From Bacteroidota bacterium (GTDB lineage: Bacteria; Bacteroidota; Bacteroidia; B-17B0; Aurantibacillaceae): a stretch of 64,000 bases of DNA. Below the pieces are notes generated by a model, which was given only the letters and a program-made list of their open reading frames with translations, was not told where the DNA came from and made no database searches. The stretch lies in assembly GCA_018267475.1 (NCBI GenBank), contig JAFDYI010000005.1:124001-188000 (forward strand). The letters are read 5' to 3'. A program made the translations under genes and the position numbers. Of the stretch, positions 26,949 to 34,835 are shown one piece after another; positions within the stretch are counted from its first letter, which is position 1, and every line of letters starts with the position of its first letter.

Positions 26949-28367
26949 TTATTTTTTCTTTTTTTTATATAAAAAAAACGTTTGAGTAGAGATGTTTACT
27001 TTTTCGTACTGATGGCGGAGGTGCCTATTTATCGGAATATCTTTGGGTGTCAAATAATAGGTTCTGTGTTGCGCTGTGTCTGCATCTAAAGAAACTCTTT
27101 GTGTTCGGTAATAAAAAGCATGCAAAACCCAGTCGTCCCACATGGCAGGCGCTAAACTTATAACAGCCCCTTTAGGTATTTGCTGCGTAATGAGAAGTGC
27201 ATCTTGTATCATCTCCTTTTCTCGCCCAATTTTATTTGAGAAATAAAAAACAGATACTAAGGATAAAGAAAAAACAGAACAAGAAACTATCTTTAAAAAA
27301 ACATGTTTTTTTTTTTGTTGCATCGTATCGTTCCATAAAGCAGTAAGCGCATCGCCGCTTACAATAGCTAAACCCATAGCAAAAAAAGGCATGGCGGGCA
27401 GCACATAAAAGCTTCGCTGTTTCATACTCACCATAATAGGGAGTACGCCACACAGGCCAACACAAAAAAATACCCACGCCCCTTTATCTATTTTTTTAAA
27501 ACTTACTGTTTTTCTTTTTTTTATCCAAAACACAAGCAACAAAAGACCTGTACTGAGCAGCGCAATAAGCAGGTCAACCAAAAGGCTCCCTACAATATAA
27601 AAACGAGTGTTTACTGTTTTTATTTTTTGCAAACTAGTAACTACCTGAGCTTGCATATACTGAGAAATACTTTCTCTCGCCTCCGGAAACAACAGCAATA
27701 ACAGCAAAGGGATAATACAGCTTGGCAACACCAATATGCTTTCTTTTAATGAAGCAAAAAAAGATTTTTTATTATAAATAAGTTGATAAATAAACGGGAA
27801 AGCTAAAGGAAACAGGGCAGTAAAGCCTTTTGTAAGAAAGCCCAAAAAGAGCATAAAACCTGAAAGAAAAATAAAAAAGTTTTTTTTTGAGGTTAGGCTT
27901 TTTAAATAAAAAAGTACGGAAAGCATAACAAAAACAGCAACGGTATTTTCTAATAAATTATTGACGCTTGCCCATAGCACTAATGGGTTTATAAGCCATA
28001 ACAACAGCGCAAACCAAGCGTATTTTAATCTTAGCTGATTCCATATTTTACATATCAAAAAAGCTGTTATGGCATACGTAGCTACGGAGTATATTTTTTC
28101 TATATAATAGCTATCACCAAAAACAAAATAGAATACACTTTGTATGCCAAAAGCTAGAGGCGGGTGTTCGCGAAAATGATACAGCGAAGTTTTAGTAAAA
28201 CTTAAATCCCAGAAAGAACCAATGCCGTGTGCTAAATTATTTGATACGCAGGCGTAATACAGCCCATCCATAAACATGCCCTGCGACAAAAAAGAAGGGC
28301 TTATTAAAAGCAAAAAAAGTCCTGCTATAAAAATATAAGGGGTGCTATTTTTATTTAGTATTCTCAA
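26949..28367 (-). CDS. GT39-like (GT-C fold) membrane glycosyltransferase, TTG start
   Basis: A 472-residue polytopic membrane protein of the ArnT/PMT type. The first luminal loop carries the expected acidic residue (QGMFMDGLYYACVSNNLAHG, about 29-48) and FREHPPLAFGIQ (65-76), typical of GT39 members that use polyprenyl-phosphate sugars. Around ten further membrane segments follow. No ATG gives a full-length protein: the frame opens after the parB stop and the first usable start is TTG at 28367, so it is probably translated by coupling to parB, 3 bp away. The nearest Met (residue 31) would remove the first membrane helix. Confidence 0.75.
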   Translation of the reverse strand: MRILNKNSTPYIFIAGLFLLLISPSFLSQGMFMDGLYYACVSNNLAHGIGSFWDLSFTKTSLYHFREHPPLAFGIQSVFYFVFGDSYYIEKIYSVATYAITAFLICKIWNQLRLKYAWFALLLWLINPLVLWASVNNLLENTVAVFVMLSVLFYLKSLTSKKNFFIFLSGFMLFLGFLTKGFTALFPLAFPFIYQLIYNKKSFFASLKESILVLPSCIIPLLLLLLFPEARESISQYMQAQVVTSLQKIKTVNTRFYIVGSLLVDLLIALLSTGLLLLVFWIKKRKTVSFKKIDKGAWVFFCVGLCGVLPIMVSMKQRSFYVLPAMPFFAMGLAIVSGDALTALWNDTMQQKKKHVFLKIVSCSVFSLSLVSVFYFSNKIGREKEMIQDALLITQQIPKGAVISLAPAMWDDWVLHAFYYRTQRVSLDADTAQHRTYYLTPKDIPINRHLRHQYEKVNISTQTFFLYKKKKK

Positions 28368-28370
28368 TTG

Positions 28371-29258
28371 TTAGCGCGTATTTAATCGCTCTATCATATC
28401 TTCAAATTCTTCTTTATTTTTAAAAGACAGGCTAAGAACCCCGCTTCCATCTTTTTTTCTTTTTATGAGTACTGGTATATGAAATGCGTTGCTTAGCTGT
28501 TCCATTACTTTTTTATCTTCAAGTGGCGTTACGTTGTTTGGTCTTGCTTTTGGAACGTGTGTTTTTATTTTTTCACCGCGAGCGAGTGTCTCTACTTCTC
28601 GTACTGATAAATTTTCTTCTATTATTTTTGCAAACAAAGCCAACTGCAAATCTTCATTATCAATGGTAACTAAAGCGCGAGCATGCCCCATGCTTATTTC
28701 TTTTTCAATAATTCCTTTTTGTATTTCTACGGGCAATTTTAATAAGCGCAGGTAGTTTGTGATGGTGCTTCGTTGTTTGGCTACTTTTTCGGCTAATTGC
28801 TCTTGCGTAAGACTGCATTCATCAATAAGGCGTTTGTAGCTTATGGCTACTTCAATAGCATCTAAATCTTCGCGTTGAATATTTTCTACCAAGGCCATTT
28901 CAAGCATAGCTTGGTCGTCGGCAATGCGAATATAAGCCGGCACTTCTTTTAGCCCTGCCAGTTGCGAGGCACGAAAACGGCGCTCGCCCGAAATAAGTTG
29001 GTACTTATCGTATCCCATTTTTCGTACGGTAATGGGTTGAATAATACCGTGCTGTTTTATGGATTCGGATAATTCTTTCAGAGCATCTTTATCAAAATTG
29101 GTTCGTGGCTGAAAGGGATTTATTTCTATGTCCACAATTTTTATTGCATTTACAGAGCCGGACACCGGCGCGGCTTTTCCAACTTCTTTAGTCGTTATAT
29201 CTGTTTTAGCGTTTTCTAACAAGGCGCTCAATCCGCGCCCCAATGCTGGTTTTGCCAT
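28371..29258 (-). CDS. parB: Chromosome partitioning protein ParB
   Basis: A 295-residue ParB/Spo0J protein that binds parS sites and loads along DNA as a CTP-dependent clamp for segregation. N-terminal LGRGLSALL box (6-14), ParB/Sulfiredoxin domain with INPFQPRTNFD, the CTP-binding GERRFRAS (about 94-101) and ENIQREDL (about 128-135), followed by the KorB-type HTH (LTQEQLAEKVAKQRSTITNYLRLL region) and a C-terminal dimerisation domain. It is 26 bp downstream of parA. No parS-like inverted repeat was recognised in this window. Confidence 0.95.
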   Translation of the reverse strand: MAKPALGRGLSALLENAKTDITTKEVGKAAPVSGSVNAIKIVDIEINPFQPRTNFDKDALKELSESIKQHGIIQPITVRKMGYDKYQLISGERRFRASQLAGLKEVPAYIRIADDQAMLEMALVENIQREDLDAIEVAISYKRLIDECSLTQEQLAEKVAKQRSTITNYLRLLKLPVEIQKGIIEKEISMGHARALVTIDNEDLQLALFAKIIEENLSVREVETLARGEKIKTHVPKARPNNVTPLEDKKVMEQLSNAFHIPVLIKRKKDGSGVLSLSFKNKEEFEDMIERLNTR

Positions 29259-29284
29259 GTTTTTTTTAATTAAAGTTTAAAAAA

Positions 29285-30130
29285 TTATTCTAATTTTTCT
29301 TGATCGTCATCGTCGTCATCATCCTCATCGGTATCGATAAAACGGTCGTCGTCGCTTATTTTAGTAAGACCGTTTTTTTGCAAAATTTCTCGTGCCAGGT
29401 TTAAGTAATTCACGGCGCCCTTTCCGGTAGCATCGTACATAATGATGGTTTTTCCATAACTGGGTGCTTCTCCTAGTTTGGTGTTTCGGTGTATCACGGT
29501 GTTAAACGCCATATCTTGAAAATGTGATTTTACCTCTTCTACCACCTGATTGGATAAACGCAAGCGAATATCGTACATAGTAAGCAATATGCCCTCTACT
29601 TCTAAATCTTCGTTCATTTCGGTTTGTACCAGTTTTATAGTGTGAAGCAGTTTACCCAGACCTTCTAAAGCGTAATATTCGCACTGTACGGGTATTATTA
29701 CCGAATTGGAAGCCGTTAAAGCATTGATGGTTATTAAACCCAAGCTGGGTGCGCAATCAATGATTATAAAATCGTATTCGTCTTTTACTTTCGCTAAAAC
29801 ACTTTTTAATTTTTGGTTTCTATTCACTTGCCCAACTAACTCTATCTCTGCTCCTACTAGTCCCATTTCTGATGGTAGCAAATACATGTTGGGTGTACCG
29901 GTTTCTATGATGGCTTTTTTTATGTTACCTTCTCCCATTAAACATTCGTAGGTACCCATTTTTGTAGAGCGCGGATCTACTCCTACTCCCGAAGTGGAAT
30001 TGGCTTGGGGGTCGGCATCTACTAAAAGTGTTTTATACTCCAGTACCGCCAAGCTCGCGGCTAAGTTAATGGCGGTGGTCGTTTTTCCTACGCCTCCTTT
30101 GTGGTTGGCTATTGAAATTATTTTTCCCAT
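29285..30130 (-). CDS. parA: Chromosome partitioning ATPase ParA (Soj) with acidic C-terminal tail
   Basis: A 281-residue Walker-type partition ATPase: deviant Walker A KGGVGKTT (11-18), LLVDADPQANST (35-46) and IIIDCAPSLGL (about 123-133). It binds DNA non-specifically when ATP-loaded and drives ParB-parS segregation. After the end of the usual fold (about residue 258) there is an extra tail with nine Asp in a short stretch (DTDEDDDDDDDQEKLE), encoded by GAT/GAC repeats. Two imperfect direct repeats fill the leader immediately upstream of the ATG (30135-30177). Confidence 0.95.
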   Translation of the reverse strand: MGKIISIANHKGGVGKTTTAINLAASLAVLEYKTLLVDADPQANSTSGVGVDPRSTKMGTYECLMGEGNIKKAIIETGTPNMYLLPSEMGLVGAEIELVGQVNRNQKLKSVLAKVKDEYDFIIIDCAPSLGLITINALTASNSVIIPVQCEYYALEGLGKLLHTIKLVQTEMNEDLEVEGILLTMYDIRLRLSNQVVEEVKSHFQDMAFNTVIHRNTKLGEAPSYGKTIIMYDATGKGAVNYLNLAREILQKNGLTKISDDDRFIDTDEDDDDDDDQEKLE

Positions 30131-30134
30131 ATTT

Positions 30135-30177
30135 TTTTATGCGCTGCGTGTGCTGTTTTATGCTGCGTATTGCGCTG
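30135..30177. repeat. Two imperfect tandem ~21-bp repeats in the parA leader
   Basis: Copy 1 (30135-30155) reads TTTTATGCGCTGCGT then GTGCTG; copy 2 (30156-30177) reads TTTTATGCTGCGT then ATTGCGCTG. They fill the whole 47-bp gap between the stop of the UPF0173 gene and the ATG of parA. Possible roles are an operator for parA autoregulation or simple duplication; function is inferred only from position. Confidence 0.5.
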
Positions 30178-30861
30178 TTATTTATTTATAGTTTCGTTTA
30201 TTGGTATTAGGGTTAGTTTTTTTCCGGCTACAGAAAATTTATTTACGGCCTCTTCGTGATTTATTTTTATTACCTCAAAGGTATCGTAATGCATACCGAT
30301 AATATCCTTGCATTTAATGAAATCGGCTGCAATAATGGCATTATCTACTCCCATGGTATAATTATCGCCAATGGGCAAAAAAGCAAAGTCAATTTTTCGG
30401 TAATCGCCAATTAGTTTCATATCATAAGTAAGGGCTGTATCGCCTGCGTAGTAAAAGTTACCTTGATTACTTTCTACTACAAAGCCCATAGGATTACCGC
30501 CGTAAGTGCCATCGGGCATGGAGCTGGAGTGTTCGGCTTTTACACACTTAATGGAACCAAAGTCAAATTTAGCTTTACCGCCGGTGTTCATGCCTCGTAT
30601 GTTTTTTACGCCTTGTTTGGCTAACCATTCGCCTATTTCAAAAGAGCTTACTACAAGGGCATTGGTGCGCTTTGCAAGCGCTACGGCATCGGCAATATGG
30701 TCGCCGTGCCCATGAGAGATTAAGATATAATCGGCCTGCAAGGTGTTTATATCTATATTTTTAGCTAAGGGGTTGGGACTAATAAAGGGGTCAAATACTA
30801 TTTTTTTTTCATTTATAGTTATTCCAAAACTGGAATGCCCATAGTAAGTTATATCCATCAT
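30178..30861 (-). CDS. UPF0173-family metal-dependent hydrolase (metallo-beta-lactamase fold)
   Basis: A 227-residue cytoplasmic protein. It starts with the family pattern ITYYGHSSFGI and has the metal motif SHGHGDH (49-55), AEHS (about 114-117), YAGDT (about 138-142) with the bridging Asp, and MHYDTF near the C-terminus. These are standard for the UPF0173/UlaG-like branch of the metallo-hydrolases. The substrate is unknown. It is the first gene of the minus-strand run leading into parA and parB, 47 bp upstream of parA. Confidence 0.85.
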   Translation of the reverse strand: MMDITYYGHSSFGITINEKKIVFDPFISPNPLAKNIDINTLQADYILISHGHGDHIADAVALAKRTNALVVSSFEIGEWLAKQGVKNIRGMNTGGKAKFDFGSIKCVKAEHSSSMPDGTYGGNPMGFVVESNQGNFYYAGDTALTYDMKLIGDYRKIDFAFLPIGDNYTMGVDNAIIAADFIKCKDIIGMHYDTFEVIKINHEEAVNKFSVAGKKLTLIPINETINK

Positions 30862-30979
30862 ACTTCACAAAATTTTTGAGCCTTAAAGATAGAGGTTAAT
30901 ATGCAACGCCTTGGTTTTATTTTTTGAACAAAATACAGAATAATGTTCACAATAAAGTACAAAAAAAAGAAACTACGCT

Positions 30980-31930
30980 TTAGAATTTGGCCTTTGTAAT
31001 TCTGCCTCTGCGTTTAGATGGAATGAGATAGCCTATTTTTACCTGCAGTGTCATATAGGAATCTTTATCTTTTGGGTTTCCGCGCTGGGCTCCCGTACCA
31101 TCGGCATTAGGCGAGGTAGCACCCGGTATGAGCCCCAAACTGGGGTCGGCTAATGCAACTGCGGTAGGCCCTTTATACTGCAGCAGAAGCGCTTTGTCAT
31201 AGTATGTGCGACTTACTCCATCAATATAATCGGTAAATGTTTTCCTGAAAATATATTCAATGCCCACCGTCCATTTTTTCTGTATGGTAAATTTAGCACC
31301 CAAACCCATAGGAATACATACAGAAACCAAGCTAAATTGATTGGGGCCTCCGGGCAATCCTTGCCCTTCTAAACTGTATTGGCGTACAGAATACCAATTA
31401 CCTCCTAAATACTCTTGCGGGTTGTAATAAAAAGCACCAATACCTACGGTAAAATAGTAAAAAGAACTAAAAGCGTGGTAGCGCCTGCTCATTGTTTTTT
31501 TTATTTGATAACGGTTGCCGTGTTTGCTGAATGAAAAGCCATACTCTATGCGCGTAACCAGTTCAAAGATATTGGATTTAAAATTCAAATTTCTATTGTG
31601 CCTAAAGGGCTCTTGAGTCAGCTTATCGTCGCCTGCTACTTGCAAAAAAGTAAAGTCGGTAGAGCTTGCCCAATTTTTGCTAAAGCGGTAGCGGTAGCCC
31701 AAGGTTACAGAGGGCTTGGTAAGTTTAAATTCTATATCGGCGTAGCTGTAGTGCGTTCCTACTTTATTTAACCCTCCTAGGTCGCCCAAAAAGTTAGAAA
31801 TGCCCACCCCAAAATACACTTCCTTTCGCTCTTTTTTCCAAGCGTTTCTAGAGGCAAAATATTGAGCATGGGCTGAAAAGCCATAGCACAAAAAAAACAA
31901 CATGAGATATTTTAAATGCCTTCCAACCAT
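30980..31930 (-). CDS. PorG-like outer-membrane beta-barrel (DUF6089 type)
   Basis: A 316-residue exported protein: signal peptide 1-23 (ending SAHAQ), then EVYFGVGISNFLGDLGG (37-53) and an eight-to-ten-stranded barrel pattern ending IGYLIPSKRRGR. The N-terminal GxGxSNFLGDLGG pattern and size resemble PorG, the T9SS outer-membrane barrel linked to PorK/N, and related DUF6089 proteins. Bacteroidota carry several paralogues, so the exact identity is uncertain. It is monocistronic. Confidence 0.6.
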   Translation of the reverse strand: MVGRHLKYLMLFFLCYGFSAHAQYFASRNAWKKERKEVYFGVGISNFLGDLGGLNKVGTHYSYADIEFKLTKPSVTLGYRYRFSKNWASSTDFTFLQVAGDDKLTQEPFRHNRNLNFKSNIFELVTRIEYGFSFSKHGNRYQIKKTMSRRYHAFSSFYYFTVGIGAFYYNPQEYLGGNWYSVRQYSLEGQGLPGGPNQFSLVSVCIPMGLGAKFTIQKKWTVGIEYIFRKTFTDYIDGVSRTYYDKALLLQYKGPTAVALADPSLGLIPGATSPNADGTGAQRGNPKDKDSYMTLQVKIGYLIPSKRRGRITKAKF

Positions 31931-32022
31931 TTCTTAATAAAGGTGCGAAGTTACGAAAATAAACATACCTAAAAAATTTCATTTTTTAACACTTTTAACG
32001 TATTCAATCAAGGTAAAATACT

Positions 32023-34647
32023 TTAAAAAAGTCCTAAAGCGCGAGTAGCTACAAAGCCTTCGTTGCCATTAGCAAGTTGTATGGCGGTATAGTCGGCCTC
32101 TGTATTTAATACGTTTACTTTTGTGCCTTCATGCAGGGTAAATTTAATTTTTGATTCAGCATGAGGCTCGCTTAGCACGGGTGCATCAGCCGTAAGAATA
32201 ATGGCTTGCGTTTTTTTATTTAATTGATGTAACGCCGCCGTGCCTATAACAAAGGAGCACACAAAAGCAACCAGCAAAGTAAGTCCGCCCCAAAAACCCA
32301 AACGTTTCAACATTTTGTTTTCTGTTACTATAAAAAGTACAAAAAGAAGAGCGGCAAACAACAAACAAAGAATAGTAGCATAAGCCCAGCCGGTGATGCT
32401 AACCATACTGTACAACTCACTTTTTATGGTGTTTACAAAAAAGTTTTCTTTGTTTTCTATTTTATCTATCACTTTGGTGTTAGCCAGCATCAAATTGTTG
32501 GTTATGTCTTTATCGGAAGGATTTAATTTTTGAGCTAATTCATAATGATAAATGGCTTCGCCTAATTGATTATTTTTGTAATAAGCGTTTCCTAAATTAT
32601 AGTGCAAAGCCGCTGATACTTTCCCTTCTTTTACTACAGTCTCATAATAGGAAATGGCTTTTTTAAATTCCTTTTTATGGTACGCCATGGCGGCGCTATC
32701 AACCTCGTTTGCGGAAAAAGCAGAAAAAGCAAAAAACAAACAAACAAAAAATGCGGCAAGATGCGTTTTGCTTTTTTGAGTCAATTGTGCCTCAATAGAA
32801 ATAATGAGTGCAAGCGTGTTGTTATATACCAAGCCCAAATCTTTTTCGGCGGCAGCCGGTGCGTAGCGTGCGTATTCGCAATCGTTTAAGGCGTTTACCA
32901 ATTGCTTTATCATATCGGCATGCACTTGTTTTTGCATTAAATGCTCACTAATATTTTCTTTCGATAAATCGGCTACCGGTATGTTTAATTTATCGCTAAT
33001 GTATTTATTTAAAGCCGTCAGCACTTCGTTGTAAAAAGCATCTTGCTTGTTTTCATTTTTAAATTTCTCGGCTAAGGCTAATTGCTTTTTCGCTTTTTTG
33101 AGTGCTCGTTTTTGTTTCATGCCCACCACATCTACTTGGGTTTTCAGGTACCGGTTTCTCCCTATCACGAAAGTTATAAAACTGAATATAATAAGCGTTA
33201 GAATACCGTAATGTTTCCACGAAGAAAAAAAGGTTTCATCTGCATTTTGCAAATTCAAACTTCCGGTTTTGATGTAGCGTATATCATTTTCCTCACTTTG
33301 AATTTCGTTTTTAGGGCTATATACTTGTGCTTGCGCAACCGCGTTTGGATCGGCGGCATCTACTGTTATTTTAATTTCGGGTGCACTCAGGGTTACATAT
33401 TGTTTTTTTTCTACATCAAAATAGCTGAAACTGATGTTATTTAGATTGTAGGTTCCTTCTTTGCGCGGAATAAGGAGGTATTCGTATGTTTTGCTGCCGC
33501 TTACACCGCCTTGGGTAGAGATGCTTTCGTTTACCTTAGGTTCATAGGTTTCAAAGCCTTCCGGAAAATTTATTTTAGGTGCAGAAGCTAAACTGATGTT
33601 TCCTTTACCGCTAAGGCTTAGTTTTAAACTAACGCTTTCGTTGGCTTTTACACGGTCTCTACTTACCTTAGCGTTAAAAGAGAAGGCGCCTACGGCTCCG
33701 GTAAAGCTTTCCGGTTTTCCTTTTTCAGGTAAGGCTTGTACATCTATAATAAGGGGCTTGCTTTTTAGTTTTACCACCACATCTTGCCCGCCACCGCCAA
33801 AAAATTGATCAAAAATACTTTGCTGTTTTCTGCTTTGTGTGTGCACAATCCAGTCCAGCTCTATGGGGTCTATGGTTAGTTTGCCGGTGCGCTGCGGAAA
33901 TAAATAAGTATGGTTCAACTCTACCACGCCATAGGGCACCCCATCTATGGTTTCAGTATTTATGGGCAAAGGCCCTTTTTGTTCTTCTGTTTTTGACCAA
34001 AAACCTTCGTAACTGGGAAATTTACCGTTCTGCATACCTCGGTGGGTGATGCCGTTTTTAGCATAAATTTTTTGCGAAACGGTTATTTGCTCGCCTATAT
34101 AGCATTGCTTTTTATTTACATACGTGCGCACAAACAAATCTTGATTTCCTATGTTTTTCTGCTGTTGGGGCTGTTGGTCTTCTTCCTCAAAAAAACCGCC
34201 AAAGGGGTTGCTTTGTTGCTGCTGCCTTTGCTGTTGCTTTTGTTGGTTGGGATCGCCCTTGCTTACTTCTATTGCAATGGGGTTTGATTTGGCCTCCGCG
34301 CCGTTCACTACTGCCGAGGCCGCGCCTATAGTAAAATGCCCCTCTTTACGAGCCGCTATCATGTACGAATAGCTTACGCTTTGGCTTACAATACCATTTG
34401 CAAACTGCATGCTGGTGGACTGGTTCGGCCCGCTGTAAATATCAAAATCAGATAGCGAAGGTTTGGTAAAATTGCCCATGCTGCCATTAGCGGAAAACGT
34501 AATTTGAAAAACCTCGCCCGTTACCACTTTGTTTTTACTTACCTGCGCTACTAATTTTTGAGCACGCGCAGCAGATGCCCACAACAGGCATAAGCCTATA
34601 AGGAGCCCATTTATTTTTTTTATGTGCAAGTGGTTTCTTTGTTTCAT
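32023..34647 (-). CDS. BatD-BatE fusion protein (Bacteroides aerotolerance family)
   Basis: An 874-residue membrane protein that joins two normally separate Bat proteins. Signal peptide 1-30; BatD beta-sandwich region about 31-440, interrupted by a Gln-rich linker (about 135-165) ; membrane helix at about 483-500; cytoplasmic helical region about 510-625. At about 629-647 there is a second signal-like segment (HLAAFFVCLFFAFSAFSA), then a BatE-type TPR pair (650-715, YNLGNAYYKNNQLGEAIYHY), two membrane helices (about 752-772 and 786-808) and a C-terminal SH3-like domain (815-874). Bat proteins support oxygen and stress tolerance in Bacteroides and Leptospira by an unknown mechanism. The BatA/B/C partners are not in this window. 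Confidence 0.85.
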   Translation of the reverse strand: MKQRNHLHIKKINGLLIGLCLLWASAARAQKLVAQVSKNKVVTGEVFQITFSANGSMGNFTKPSLSDFDIYSGPNQSTSMQFANGIVSQSVSYSYMIAARKEGHFTIGAASAVVNGAEAKSNPIAIEVSKGDPNQQKQQQRQQQQSNPFGGFFEEEDQQPQQQKNIGNQDLFVRTYVNKKQCYIGEQITVSQKIYAKNGITHRGMQNGKFPSYEGFWSKTEEQKGPLPINTETIDGVPYGVVELNHTYLFPQRTGKLTIDPIELDWIVHTQSRKQQSIFDQFFGGGGQDVVVKLKSKPLIIDVQALPEKGKPESFTGAVGAFSFNAKVSRDRVKANESVSLKLSLSGKGNISLASAPKINFPEGFETYEPKVNESISTQGGVSGSKTYEYLLIPRKEGTYNLNNISFSYFDVEKKQYVTLSAPEIKITVDAADPNAVAQAQVYSPKNEIQSEENDIRYIKTGSLNLQNADETFFSSWKHYGILTLIIFSFITFVIGRNRYLKTQVDVVGMKQKRALKKAKKQLALAEKFKNENKQDAFYNEVLTALNKYISDKLNIPVADLSKENISEHLMQKQVHADMIKQLVNALNDCEYARYAPAAAEKDLGLVYNNTLALIISIEAQLTQKSKTHLAAFFVCLFFAFSAFSANEVDSAAMAYHKKEFKKAISYYETVVKEGKVSAALHYNLGNAYYKNNQLGEAIYHYELAQKLNPSDKDITNNLMLANTKVIDKIENKENFFVNTIKSELYSMVSITGWAYATILCLLFAALLFVLFIVTENKMLKRLGFWGGLTLLVAFVCSFVIGTAALHQLNKKTQAIILTADAPVLSEPHAESKIKFTLHEGTKVNVLNTEADYTAIQLANGNEGFVATRALGLF

Positions 34648-34812
34648 CTTTTAGAAAAAATAAAGCGTAAAAATACTAAATATCGCGGTTTTAAGTCTTG
34701 CTAATTATTTCTTTTTAAAAATACTTTAAACAAAAACACCCTATACTTAACCAAAATAATTTCAAATCTATGCTCCTAATCCATGTTTTTATCGCATAGC
34801 CCATAATTTGTT

Positions 34813-34820
34813 TACCTTTG
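34813..34820 (+). promoter_or_regulatory. -7 promoter element of rnr (TACCTTTG)
   Basis: Exact TAnnTTTG match 15 bases before the rnr ATG; no -33 TTG at normal spacing. Confidence 0.5.
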
Positions 34821-34835
34821 CATCAAAAGTAATTT

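Noticed and set aside
28371-30177. Search for parS near parAB
   Set aside because: No inverted repeat similar to the canonical TGTTTCACGTGAAACA was seen in or around parA/parB by eye.
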